From: Merluccius polli
Lineage: Eukaryota; Chordata; Actinopteri; Gadiformes; Merlucciidae
DNA: 64,000 bases
Direction of reading: 5' to 3'
Assembly (NCBI GenBank): GCA_030340625.1
Contig: JAOPHQ010005765.1
Coordinates: forward strand, 1-64,000
The first letter of the stretch is position 1, and each line of letters opens with the position of its first letter. Under the pieces are notes generated by a model. That model searched no databases, was not told the DNA's origin, and saw only the letters and a list, made by a program, of their open reading frames with translations. The position numbers and the translations under genes were made by a program. Below are positions 51,990-64,000 of the stretch, in pieces.

Positions 51990-52440
51990 GTCACGTTAGC
52001 AATGTAAAACGGTTAACGGTTAGGTTAGCTTGCAATGTAAAAGGTTAGCTAGCAATGTAAAACGGTTAACCGTTAGGTTAGCAAGCTAGGTTAGCGGCCG
52101 TAGCGGCTAACCTAACCCCCGCCGCCGGTCGTAGGTCCGGGGTGCGTTACGTTCGCACGCAACCCCCCCCCCCCCCGCCCCCTCCCGCCGGTCGTAGGTC
52201 CGGGGTGGGACCTACGACCGGCGCCCCGTTAGGTTAGCAAGCTAGGTTAGCGGCCGTAGCGGCTAACCTAACCCCCGCCGCCGGTCGTAGGCCGGACGCA
52301 ACCCCCCCCCCCCCCCCCCCCCGGACTTAACGGTTAACCGTTAGGTTAGCTTAGGTTACCTAACGATTAACCGTTAGGTTAGCTTAGGTTAGCGGGTAAC
52401 CTAACGGTTAACGGCTCGTAACCCACACTTTGAGAAACGC
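51990..52440. repeat. GGTTAGC repeat block with inverted GC-rich modules
   Basis: ACGGTTAACCGTTAGGTTAGC occurs several times in both orientations. GGTTAGCGGCCGTAGCGGCTAACC is a near-palindrome present twice. CGCCGGTCGTAGGTCC (52186-52201) and its exact reverse complement (52208-52223) form a 16-bp stem. Two long poly-C runs separate modules. Confidence 0.88.
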
Positions 52441-52516
52441 TGGGCTAACTGAAAGCTATTCTCTGCAAGTTGAATTAGCTGGTTAAATTATATATATATA
52501 GATATATAGATATATA

Positions 52517-53733
52517 CACTCACCGGCCACTTTATTAGGTACACCTTGCTAGTACCGGGTTGGACCCCCTTTTGCCTTCAGAACTGCCTTAATCCTTGGC
52601 ACAGATTCAACAAGGTACTGGAAACATTCCTCAGAGAGTTTGGTCCATATTGACATGATAGCATCACGCAGTTGCTGCAGATTTGTCGGCTGCACATCCA
52701 TGATGCGAATCTCCCGTTCCACCACATCCCAAAGGTGCTCTATTGGATTGAGATCTGGTGACTGTGGAGGCCATTTGAGTACAGTGAACTCATTGTCATG
52801 TTCAAGAAACCAGTCTGAGATGATTCGCGCTTTATGACATGGCGCGTTATCCTGCTGGAAGTAGCCATTAGAAGATGGGTACACTGTGGTCATAAAGGGA
52901 TGGACATGGTCAGCAACAATACTCAGGTAGTCTGTGGCTTTGACACGATGCTCAATTGGTACTAATAAGCACAAAGTGTGCCAGGAAAATATCCCCCACA
53001 CCATTACACCACCACCACCAGCCTGAACCGTTGATACAAGGCAGGATGGATCCATGCTTTAATGTTGTTGACGCCAAATTCTGACCCTACCATCCGAATG
53101 TCGCAGCAGAAATCGAGACTCATCAGACCAGGCAACGTTTTTCCAATCTTCGATTGTCCAATTTTGGTGAGCCTGTGCGAATTGTAGCCTCAGTTTCCTG
53201 TTCTTAGCTGACAGGAGTGGCACCCGGTGTGGTCTTCTGCTGCTGTAGCCCATCCGCCTCAAGGTTCGACGTGTTGTGCGTTCAGAGATGCTCTTCTGCA
53301 TACCTCTGTTGTAACGAGTGGTTATTTGAGTTACAGTTGCCTTTCTATCAGCTCGAACCAGTCTGGCCATTCTCCTCTGACCTCTAGCATCAACAAGGCA
53401 TTTGCGCCCACAGAACTGCCGCTCACTGGATATTTTCTCTTTTTCGGACCATTCTCTGTAAACCCTAGAGATGGTTGTGCGTGAAAATCCCAGTAGATCA
53501 GCAGTCTCTGAAATACTCAGACCAGCCCGTCTGGCACCAACAACCATGCCACGTTCAAAGTCAGTTAAATCACCTTTCTTCCCCATTCTGATGCTCGGTT
53601 TGAACTGCAGCAGATCGTCCTGACCATGTCTACATGCCTAAATGCATTTAGTTGCTGCCATGTGATTGGCTGATTAGAAATTTGCGTTAACGAGCAGTTG
53701 GACAGGTGTACCTAATAAAGTGGCCGGTGAGTG
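52517..53733 (-). mobile_element. Tc1-like transposon, short-TIR type
   Basis: 1217 bp with 30-bp inverted ends CACTCACCGGCCACTTTATT, flanked by TA (52515-52516, 53734-53735) in a (TA)n region. It differs fully from the element at 10186 in end type and protein, so it is a separate family. Confidence 0.96.
52549..53586 (-). pseudogene. Tc1-like transposase with one nonsense codon
   Basis: A single frame from MGKKGDLTDFERGMVVGARR to the end is broken only by TAA at 53061-53059, just after IWRQQH and before SMDPSCLVSTVQ. The DDE residues are still visible: WSDESRF, QQDNAPCHKA and PDLNPIEHLW (DD34E). The HTH regions and the GGGGVMVWG box are intact. With the stop the copy should be inactive. Confidence 0.93.
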
Positions 53734-53735
53734 TA

Positions 53736-53787
53736 GATATAGATATATATATATAATATTATATATATATATATAATATTATATATA

Positions 53788-53869
<82 letters not shown>

Positions 53870-53935
53870 TACAACAAATTATATTTATTATATATATTTA
53901 TATATTATATATATATATATAATTTTTTGTTTTGT
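53736..53935. repeat. (TA)n array
   Basis: Nearly pure TA with ATAATATTAT interruptions; the second Tc1-like element inserted at its left edge. Confidence 0.95.
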
Positions 53936-55976
53936 TATTGCTATGATAAGAATTTATGGATGCTGCCAGCCCAACGTTACCTAACTTTGACTTATTTGCG
54001 TAATGAAATGTTTTGAATTGAAATTCAAAAAAATGAATTGTCTAACAGGCATCTTACACATCTACTTTGTTTTAATCAATGTTGGTGTGTATTGTTGTAC
54101 ACTTTTAGTATGAGGAATATGACTGCAGTTTTTGATAGTTCTGATGGAGGTTTAAACTTCATGACAGGTGTCCTGTATAATAATATATATTTTTTGTGTT
54201 TTCAGGTTGCTGCAACAAATATGACTTGGCACTGTAAGTTGTGTTCAGCTTCTTTTACCACTAGAACATATTTATTTAAACACTGCATGCTGCAGCACAG
54301 CCACTCCCATGCCTCCATGATGATTGTATGTGCACATTTCAGACACTTAGTGCACTGAGTACTCATCTGTCAAGATATCATACTCAAGAACACAACGGCA
54401 ATGCAAAGGAGATTCAGGAACTTGTGACTTTCAAGTGTCCTTTATGCACATTTCAGCAACCTTTTTCTGAGTCTGTACTCCTCAGTCACATAAGAACACA
54501 CTTAAAAAAGCATGAGACAGTGGTATGCCCATACAAAGGTTGTAACTATAGCACTCCATGTTGGTTATTAGTATTTATTGTGATGTCCAGCCCACCGGTG
54601 AAAGAGCTAATGGACCGCTGGCCTGCTCTTCATATGCAGTCTGAGGTAATATGGGTCAACTCTTTCATCTTTGCTAAATCAATTTAAGAAATACATTCAT
54701 TTTGTATGTTCTTTTTTCTGTTTTTATCTTTGCTACTGTATGTCACATTGTGTGTGATGTTGCCTAATTTCATTCATCATAAAATAAATTATTGCTATTA
54801 CTGTCCTTTCCTCAATGCAGGTATATGCAGAGTTCCAACGCATAACTAACCAGAACCTACCTAACACTTTCTATGCCGAGCTTGATCGCCACACTCCTTG
54901 TTTGATGGCCTTGTTTAGGCAGAAAGCTTCCAAAACTGGAAAGACTGCAGATACTTTGGCAGACATTTTCAAAGTCCATGATACACAGGTGATTATACAT
55001 TTCACAGGTAGAGTCTTAGTGTAATGTTGGGAGTGTAATGCTTCAAATATGCTTTTGAATTCCACAATTGCACCAGTCAGCAGGTTATTAGTGGATTTAT
55101 GTGCAGATATTGGTAATTAATTAATAATTAGTTGGGACTGTTTGGCATTGGGTTTGATTAGTAAACACTATTTTAATCTTCTTAGGAATTACATGATGTC
55201 CACACAAGGCGTACCACTGTTCTCCATGCCCTTCCTGTGTATCTACGTGAGGAAGTCTCTGGATTTTTCAGAACATGTGTGGTAAGTCCCAATAAAGAGA
55301 TATCAGTCCTATTGTACTGTAAATTAACCAATTCATATTTTCATTTCATTTACAACACACTAGAATTTCTGTATATGTACCAGTGTGTCAACTACAAACC
55401 TCTGGCAAGATGTTTCTAAGTGTGAAGTGTCATTTTGAGCCCATTACGGCATCAAAAAAAATCAAGTAGCCGTCATTAGCCTAACAGTGGAACACATAAA
55501 AGTCATCTCACTTTCTCAGCAACGAGAGCACAACGCAGCAGAATGAAGGAGTCTTTCAGACTTGTGTATTTATTGTTATTTATGACATCCAACTGTTTTC
55601 AAAATTGCCACAGCCATAGTTAGTGATTAGTATATGATCTCCCTTTCATTTTTTTAAGGATGATATGGATGAGCCAGACCTGGGGGATGCATCAGTGGTC
55701 CTCCTTACAACCGTCAGTGATGATGCCACAAGCCCAGTTCACTACCACCCAGTGAGAGTCTCTGTCGTCCTAGAGGGTGATGTGGTTGTCAATCTCCCCA
55801 CGCTTGCTGATGCCTTCCTGGTAATGTTCGGCCTGATCTATGCACTACATCTCAGCTATCCCAAGGGACTGACAAACATGTTTGAGTTCACACAGAAAAT
55901 CTTGCTTGGTCTTGATGACTTTAAACTGTCACCCAAGCTGCAGACTCTTAAAAATGACCTGATGTTGTATGTGTAA

Positions 55977-56459
55977 CTCAAGATCCAAAAAGGAGTGGTG
56001 GATTCTGGCTCAGTCTGTTAGAGCATAGTCCACAATGAGAATGTCATGTCAGGTCCATTTTGACTACTGTTCAACTGTTGATGTTAAAGTTGCTGCTCTA
56101 CTCAACTGGTTTTAAGCCAAATGGCACAAAGTACACACTGTCTTTGTACTAATGTACATTTTATTATTGTTAAACTGAAATGCAGTACTATATAGTTTTG
56201 GGACATTTTTATATGTGGCGAATCAAATCTCTCGCTCTCGCTCTCTCTCTCTCTCATATATATTGTTTTCATTTTGTGCTAAAATGCACAGGTGTGGGCA
56301 AATCTTTCTAAACAGATGTAGACTTGTTAATTGTTGTATTTTATTTGTTTTGTTTTTTATTTCATATATTTTTTTGCTAAAAGACTGGGCAAGAAAAGTT
56401 TCTACTAAACACCTGAATAGAAAGAAATCTTTACTTTTAATTTGATGGGGTTTTTTTTT
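55977..56459. other. 3' flank of the SAMD3-like gene
   Basis: AT-rich, with a short CT run at 56229-56256. Could be 3' UTR; no clear poly-A signal chosen. Confidence 0.4.
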
Positions 56460-56901
56460 ACTTTTAAGTCAAGAGTACTTATTATTTGTAAGGCAATCAG
56501 TTGCCACAAATATTTTAAGTTTGGAGGTAAATGGTTTTGAGTTGTAACAAGTCTATGTTTTTGAGTTATGGGTAATCAGAAGATTGATTGAAAAAACTAA
56601 TAAATGTTAAGTTTATGAAACATAAAAATCTCGAGTTTTCATGCTTGAAATGATTAAGTTCTCTTGAGTTATTGCAATGAGAAAGATGAATAGATATTCT
56701 AAGTAGAAGAAACAGAACATTTTTGAGTTGGCTTAATCAGTAAATTTAATTTAATTATAATTTAAAATTACATTTAACGTAAACTCCAAATATATAAGCG
56801 ATGCTATACTCAAATGTTTGAGTTTATGAACTTAAAAAAATTGTGGCAACTGATTGCCTCACTTTTTTTGAGTTCTGCTTACTTATTCGGGTTTACAGTG
56901 C
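56460..56901. mobile_element. MITE with GGCAATCAGTTGCCACAA sub-terminal inverted repeat
   Basis: AAGGCAATCAGTTGCCACAA (about 56491) pairs with TTGTGGCAACTGATTGCC (about 56841). The right end reads CACTGTAAACCCGAATAAGT in reverse, a wording common in teleost MITEs. The left outer end has decayed. Confidence 0.75.
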
Positions 56902-57062
56902 ACTACATGGCAGGAATTAATAATTGCATGTGAACCATCTCTGCTCTTGAAGTTTAAAAGTGTTTTTATCCAGTTTGATTTAAGTTCAGAGTGTCTGTGG
57001 TAAGAATTTGTGTACAGAAGTCATACAGAAAAAATATGTTTTTTTTTATATTGTCAGTCATT

Positions 57063-57545
57063 TTCAATTAGTTGACATAAAAAACATAAAAAGACATCAT
57101 AGATGCCTTTTACAGTAAAAATACACACTTAAAAAACATATAATTGTGTGTATTTACTTATAAAATGCATATACATTTTACACTGCAACATATAATTTAA
57201 AACAACAAACATTACATGGAACATATAAGAAACATAGAAAAACATCATAGGTTCTCTTTACAGTAAATACACATGTTGAACAAAAAATGTATATAATTGT
57301 GTGGGTTTACATATAAAATGCATATACATTTTAAACTGCAACATATAATTAAAAACAACAAACATTACATGGAACATATAAGAAACATAGAAAAACATCA
57401 TAGGTTCCCTTTACAGTAAATACACATGTCAAGCAAAAAATGTATATAATTGTGTGGATTTACATATAAAATGCATATACATTTTAAACTGCAACATATA
57501 ATTAAAAACAACAAACATTACATGGAACATATAAAGAAAATATAA
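57063..57545. repeat. 153-bp tandem repeat, about 3 copies
   Basis: ACATGGAACATATAA recurs at 57214, 57367 and 57520, exactly 153 bp apart. The two right-hand copies are nearly identical, the left one diverged and partial. Confidence 0.93.
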
Positions 57546-57739
57546 TTTAACATGCACATTACCTATAAATGTCATACACAATGTTCTCTTTATGTATACT
57601 TGTTTCTTATAATATAGTTGTATGAGAAAAATGCAAAAGGGGCCACTTTCAGGAGTAAACCATATATTGCACATATTATCCTTGTATAAAGATTTACTAC
57701 TGAGGTAGTGGTAAATTCTTATAATTTTCTTCCATTTTA

Positions 57740-58200
57740 TTTCCGTATGGGTAGAATCGCCCCTGCCTGCGAGTGATCCCATCCGCGATGTGTCACTCAA
57801 AGTAAAAGGTGTACAGTCACAGTCGCCGGGGAGTGTTTGGCAGGTGAAATAGAGCCGGGACTCTGCCGGGACGCGGACCACGGGGGGGGGGGGGAAGCGG
57901 CCGTTATTATGACAGATGTATGAGATAATCCTAACAAAGTTTTGGTCGTCCATAATTGACCTGACACGCCGTTAGAGGGTAACGTCGCCGATTTTCAACT
58001 GCCTCCCGGATCTCCCCGCTACTTGACGCCATGTCAACATGTCATCCGACGGAGACCTCCCCGCTTCATTTGTCACACATGATGTCACCTCCGGCGGTTA
58101 GAAGCGCGGGGGGGGGGGGGGGGGGGGGGGGGTCATTTGGGCACAGGCGACATGGAGGAAAGGTAAACATTGTTGGTTGAGAAGCGGCGAAGTTCCCCTT
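57740..58200. other. CpG-rich patch with poly-G runs
   Basis: Moderately CpG-dense sequence with G-runs at 57882-57894 and 58109-58132. No exon shown. Confidence 0.4.
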
Positions 58201-58616
58201 CAAGTTTAAGGACACAATGATGCACCCTGATGTCATCCCTGTGTTACCGCATCAATGCCCCCCTCCCCCAAACACACACACACACACACACACTTTAACC
58301 ACTTTACAACTAGAATGTGTTTTCAATTCCCTCCCTTTTTTCCAGTTTAGAAAACCATGTACCATGTTTGTAGAGCAACACAGCCATTTCCCCGGAGATG
58401 TTGCTCTATGAACGCGGTACGTAACGTAACACCCTCGACGTTACGACGAGGGCTGCTGCTCCTCTGAGTCTCCGCAGCTTATATGACTATTTTGGGTTTC
58501 ACACGTTCATAGATATTGGACCGAGTCCCAGAAGCAGTCTTACAATTAAACATCGTCTCTCTGGGGATAAACTGTATACATCTGTGATTGGATACGGTCA
58601 TAAGCTGTAAAGTTTC

Positions 58617-58642
58617 CCCCCCCCCCCCCCCCCCCCCCCCCC
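58617..58642. repeat. poly-C tract (about 26)
   Basis: Uninterrupted C run; similar runs at 28728, 38221 and 52300 show a local tendency to long C/G homopolymers. Confidence 0.95.
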
Positions 58643-58644
58643 AT

Positions 58645-59690
58645 ATAGAGGATACAAACCAGCCAAAGCCCTTTTAAGGTTTATATTAGCCGTAGTTATT
58701 TAACGACTAATGTGTACGCTGATGGCAAGATGTAAAACACAGAGGAAGTGTCATTGGTGTGTGTGTGTTACGTTGCGATGCTTCGCATTGTGATGTGTTG
58801 TGTTTCCGTTGTGGTATTTTGCGTAGCGCTGTTTGCATTGAGCGTAGCGGTGTGTTGTGTTGCATTCAACTGTTTTGCATTGTGTTGTTTTGTGTTGTGT
58901 TGCGTTGTGGAGTCCAACACCACAATTCCTGGCCCGGATGAGACCAAAGCACCCCTGAAGACTACATGGATGTGTTTCATATCAAAGAACGCAAGAACTG
59001 AGATTTCCCGGACCGATACCGAAGCGCTGTAAGAACAGGGACAGCTTGCGGGGAAAAAATACAAAATGGAGGGCCTGACTCTACGTCACACACACACTTG
59101 CTCAGCGGGGGAGAGAGGAAGTAAACAGGCATGGCCGGGATGGGAATGTGGTCCAAGACGTTTATTATCCCCCATCATTAGTCTTCTTCTACAGACTGGT
59201 TCCCGGGGAGGCTGGCGATCACGACGTCATTACTCACACGCTTTAAATATTCACGCGTTCCAACGCAATAAAATGTTTCGACCGGTCTTGGCCGCAGAGT
59301 TTAAAACTTCTTTTTTTTTAAGGACGGAGACGAAACCTCATCTGACATTTGCCGAGCCACAGCATGGCCGCCTTCGCCTCACTCTTGGCCAGACGCTCAA
59401 ATAGGAAGATGCTGCCCTGTCCACACTTAATCAGTAGCTTCGAGACATAATGTCCTGCACTTAAACGGGAGATGATCCGCTTCTCAATCCCTGGCTCTGG
59501 GGGGAAAGTCTATAAAACCCTGGGGACCGTTTTGGACATACTTTTAATACTTTAATAACACCCAAACGACATAGTGACCACAGCATGACATGCATCCTCG
59601 CTCTGCCCGGGACAGGAAGTAACACCTGACTTCATAGGAATAGGAATGTATAGGAATTCATAGGATGTATGTACATTGAGAGCATTGGAA
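58645..59690. other. intergenic, no gene supported
   Basis: A TGTGTTGTGTTGCGTTG-type low-complexity tract at 58790-58915; otherwise nothing recognised. Confidence 0.5.
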
Positions 59691-59699
59691 AATCCGGAG

Positions 59700-59760
59700 T
59701 CAAATTCCTTGTATGTTTGTGAACATACTTGGCGAATAAAGCTGATTCTGATTCTGATAA
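59700..59760 (+). repeat. LINE 3' tail
   Basis: CTTGGCGAATAAAGCTGATT followed by CTGATTCTGAT, the short-repeat tail of common teleost non-LTR retrotransposons. Confidence 0.6.
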
Positions 59761-59784
59761 AGTGGCCCACACTAACGGGAGTTA

Positions 59785-60620
59785 TGCCCCTATGAAACCC
59801 TAACCCTAATTGGAAACCCTAACCCCAATATGAAACCCTAACCCTAATTGGAAACCCTATCCCTAATATGAAACCCTAACCCAAATATGAAACCCTGACC
59901 CTAATAACCCTAATAGTTTTTCTTTAATAACTTTTTCTGAAGGTTGAAAAGATTCGGAACCGATGTCTGTCTGATGGTTTATGGGGACGCCGAACTCGCC
60001 AGTCTTGGTCCTGTGTCATTGCGACCTTCCGTTCTGAAATGCTAACCCTATTATGACATTTTAACATTAGGGTGAGTGATAGTTAGTTTTTCTTTAATAA
60101 CTTTTTTTCTGAAGGTCTGAAAGACTCAGAACCGATGTCTGTCTGGTGGTTTATGGGGACGCTGAACACGCCAGTCTTGGTCCTGAATCATTGCGATCAT
60201 ACATGCAGGGTACGGAAGTGGTTTCTGGTACTTCTGGTTAACGTAGACACGTCGTGTTTGGATCCGTTGGAACAGGCGTCCCCGAATTAGTGGGGATGGA
60301 GCCAACTACCAAGTCTCTACGACCTTCAGAACAAAAGTTATTCAAGAAGGGCTCATCCTCAAAGGGCTCATCTTGGGTATTCCCCCTAACCCCTAACCCT
60401 ACCGGAATCAGTTTGTATCCCATAACCTAACCCTCATATGAAACCCTAACCCTAATCCTTAATATGGAACCTGAACCCTAACCCTAACTGGAAACCCTAA
60501 CCCTAATATGAAACCCCAACCCTAAACCGAACCCTAATTGGAAACCATGACCCTAATATGAAACCCTAATTGGAAACACAAACCAAAACCCTAATTGGAA
60601 ACCATGACCCTAATTGGTGC
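59785..60620. repeat. telomere-like CCCTAA tracts with 115-bp repeats
   Basis: GAAACCCTAACCCTAATTGG-type units fill 59785-59905 and 60385-60618. Between them are two direct copies of a ~115-bp unit (59909-60027, 60080-60200: TTTTTCTTTAATAACTTTTT, then TGGTTTATGGGGACGC) and one inverted copy (about 60255-60350). Confidence 0.85.
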
Positions 60621-60624
60621 GGGG

Positions 60625-61412
60625 GACATGTCCCATTGGTGGGGACATGTCCCTAGCGTCCCTACTAAAAACTACTATGCCTATGTATGACGATGTGAAA
60701 TATGCCTGCCCAACCCTGGGCACTTTTGTTGAAAATCTCAATTAAACGAGTTTGAAAAGAAAGAAAAGTGTTGCTGCACTTGTTAGATAGAGATTTCAAA
60801 AGACATTTTAGGACATGTACTACTCGTGCCAGCTGTATGCTTGTGTAAAGCATGGTCCCGCCGCTGGAAACCCCCCCCCACGATCAGAAAGTAAACTTTT
60901 GAACCGCTAAGCTGAATGACCTCAGCACATTGGGGTCAGCGGTTATGAGGACACCTGTCACTCCGTTGTACGTGCCATATAGACTACTAACAACATGCCG
61001 CGGTCCTCACCGGAGAATGCTTTAAACAGGTTGCCCGCCTGTCTGCCCTCCAGCATGCTCGGCCGAGTTTACATAGAGATTAGCGAGGCATGAAGGTCCC
61101 CTGGGAGTGATACATGAAGTGTGGTCTGCTGCTTGGGACCGTCTAGGCGGTTAAGTGCAGTAATGTATACAGAATAATATTTCACTGCTTCTATACACAG
61201 GATTAGCATATCTGGTGTGGCGCAGTGGTTTTAAAAAACACATTTTAATAAATGTATATGACTCATTTAAGCTATTGTGTTTACTACTAAACATCCTTCA
61301 ATTAATAATTTAAAAAAAAAGTTTTAAAAAAAAAGTTTTAAAACATGGTGTATGTCTCAGTCATTCCCTAAATCTTTCGTACAAAAAGTTACAAAACACA
61401 TACTTCAGAAAC
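60625..61412. other. intergenic, nothing recognised
   Basis: A small inverted pair GGGGACATGTCCC at 60612-60655 opens the stretch. No gene. Confidence 0.5.
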
Positions 61413-62292
<880 letters not shown>

Positions 62293-64000
62293 AAAAAACC
62301 TTTGCTAAACCTTGCTCCCATCTCATTCGTACAACAGAAGGCAAAGGATAGAAACCAGCATGTGTACCGTTTCTATAGAGCCCACATTGGAGACGCGTGA
62401 CAGTTTACTGGCTGTTTCCTTCGTGAAATTCGGAGATAAAGACGGCGATCACGAGTAAAGTACCAGTCGCTGTAAGGCACTGAACTACACAAACAGAGTT
62501 CATTCCAGGAATGGCAATATCTTCTGTTTAGATCTCTTACAGGCAGTTTTGATTGAGCAAATATGAAAAAAAGAAAAAACTAAATGATAAATGTAGCCAA
62601 TTCCTTTCCTAATGTTTTTTTTTAAACATTTTTTAGCATATATTTTATATAAACTCAAACACAGGCTCCAAGAGAGCCACCGCAATATTGGCTAACCTGA
62701 AGTGCCTCAAATAACTGCCAAAGTAGTGTGCTGCGCCATTTCAGGACAAACCAACAGACTCCATAACAACAGTTACAGTAAATCAGGTCCTTCATGGAGG
62801 TCATGGCATGCCCACCATGTCTTCCTGGTGTGTGTGTGTGTGTGTGTGTGTGCGCGTGTGTGCTTACCTGCTCATACACACCTGCCTGCAATCAGCTGAT
62901 CACCTCTTCCGCCAACACACCTGTCATCCCATCGGCTCATCGCCTCTCCAGTACATCAACCCCGGCTTTCCTCCCACTCATTGCCAGGATGTTGTTTCTG
63001 CCGTAGCGGCGGGTTTACTCTCCGGCTCACTTCGCCATTCGACATTTTCTCCGTTAGTTTCGTCGCGCTTGTTACTTCACTTAACGCCTGTTTGTTTCCC
63101 GTGCTTCAGGATCCCATTCAGCCTGTCTGCTTGCCTGCCTGCCTGCTTCCTCACACTCACTCTCTCTCTCGTTACCGCCGACAACCACGCTGCCTCGCCG
63201 CCTCCATCCATCTCTTCTCCTTGGAAGGACATATAAATCTGTCTAAATGTCGTCTGCCTCCGAATCTGCGCTTTGGGTCCATCGGGGAACTAAACCTGAC
63301 ACCTACAGTAAGGCACGCATTACTCACAGAAGCAGAAGGAAATTAAATGTAGAAAAGTAAATGTACTTTAACAACAGTACATAACTTCCCCGCCATACTC
63401 CTTCTCCAGCCACTCCACGCTTCATGGAAAAGGAGGCCGAGGCCTGAGGTTGCCAGTTCTAGGAGCCCGTGAATAATAGCGAATAAGACAAGAGTAATGC
63501 TGCGCTTTACAAACAAAGAGGCCAACATAATTGGATGGCTTCTCTGCGGGGGGCCCTATACACTATCTGGTCTATCTATCTGCTTTATACCATCAGCAGG
63601 CACGACCGATCAGAAACAATAGGCTATCAATACAATACAGAACGAGTCCCCATTCGAGGAGCCCCTTTGGCCCGTTTTCTACTTTGACTTTGTTTACCAA
63701 AGCTTAAAACACATCATAGTTAGTAAACCATTGTGAACCACCTACATACAGTATTACATTTACCATGACTAGAACAGGCTAAATGTAATGTGTACAGTAT
63801 GTCCCTTTTTCAGATATTTTGGTGATATAGGGACCGCCGATCTACAAATGTCCCCGTTTTTTATTTCAGAAATCTGGTCACCTGACATTAATCAAGCGAG
63901 CTAGCGTGCTATCATGCCACGGTATCATGGCAACGACATGAACTTGGCAGACGTACCTCGGTTGATTTTTCTTTTCCCATTGACGTCTACTGTATAATGG
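62293..64000. other. right-end intergenic sequence, no gene supported
   Basis: (TG)n at 62828-62862. A GCCT-rich stretch near 63120. No exon, RNA gene or repeat end supported. Confidence 0.5.

Larger units (their letters stand above)
51775..55976 (+). pseudogene. ZnF/SAMD3-like multicopy fish gene, internally shortened, spliced
   Basis: A probable noncoding exon ends at 51914 (GAAT|GTAAGT) after ETS-like sites ACCGGAAGCG and CACTTCCTG. Coding begins at ATG 54221 in exon 54206-54645: MTWHCKLCSASFTTRTYLFK, a C2H2 finger, then after a frame break near 54325 TLSALSTHLSRYHTQEHNG and KGCNYSTPCW. It passes abruptly to KELMDRWPALHMQSE. Exons 54821-54988, 55186-55281 and 55659-55976 keep phase 0 throughout: VYAEFQRITNQNLP, ELHDVHTRRTTVLHALPVYL, and SVVLEGDVVVNLPTLADAFL to a stop. 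The family is annotated in fish as SAMD3-like; function unknown. Retained introns rule out a retrocopy. Confidence 0.72.

Noticed and set aside
54038..54220. Upstream part of the frame before ATG 54221
   Set aside because: A clear acceptor (GTTTTCAG) at 54205 places this in an intron.
57429..57953. 174-codon minus-strand frame
   Set aside because: Runs through the 153-bp tandem repeat and AT-rich DNA; no recognisable domain.
59785..60620. True telomere or chromosome-fusion scar
   Set aside because: CCCTAA units are degenerate, interspersed with ATTGGAAA, and contain a separate repeated unit.

Overview
The window is vertebrate nuclear DNA and almost certainly comes from a ray-finned (teleost) fish. 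The evidence is: GT-AG introns; a multi-exon gene matching ANKRD26; two Tc1-like transposons of fish type; tRNA-derived SINEs ending in the common fish tail; hAT-like and MITE insertions; and more than twenty (CA)n, (GA)n and (TA)n arrays in 64 kb. Such microsatellite density recalls codfishes, but the species cannot be fixed from the sequence.

Region 1 (1-23.4 kb, minus strand) is an ankrd26-like gene entering from a CpG-rich promoter at about 22.7-23.4 kb and leaving the window at base 1. The 5' exons encode ankyrin repeats (22.2-19.9 kb). The middle encodes a long acidic disordered region (19.5-9.1 kb). The 3' exons encode the coiled-coil tail (8.1-0.25 kb). At least 33 exons can be placed. 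Two perfect RFX-type X-boxes and two CCAAT boxes lie upstream, as expected for a basal-body/centriole gene. Six apparent +1 frame changes fall inside the longer exons; each is bracketed by recognisable coding sequence. A full-length Tc1-like element with an open transposase sits in one intron.

Region 2 (23.5-44.3 kb) has no gene I can support. It holds MITEs, microsatellites, minisatellites, a CpG-rich patch near 38 kb and two adjacent strong hairpins near 41.4 kb.

Region 3 (44.3-50.4 kb) is a nest of mobile DNA. It contains a strand-symmetric TACGTAA array split by an 836-bp hAT-like insertion that carries a tRNA-Gly-like sequence. Next to it is a segment bounded by diverged inverted repeats with two genes pointing at each other: a P2RX7-C-terminal-like gene (plus) and a THAP-domain gene (minus, degraded). 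This looks like a two-gene DNA transposon or its remains and is the most unusual assembly here.

Region 4 (51.8-56.0 kb, plus) is a spliced, internally shortened gene of a multicopy fish family (C2H2 fingers followed by a SAMD3-like C-terminal part). A Tc1-like pseudogene and a hairpin-rich GGTTAGC segment lie in its first intron. Region 5 (56-64 kb) has MITEs, a 153-bp tandem repeat, telomere-like CCCTAA tracts with three copies of a 115-bp repeat, and (CT)n arrays. Exon edges were set by eye from splice sites and reading phase; no search or alignment was run.
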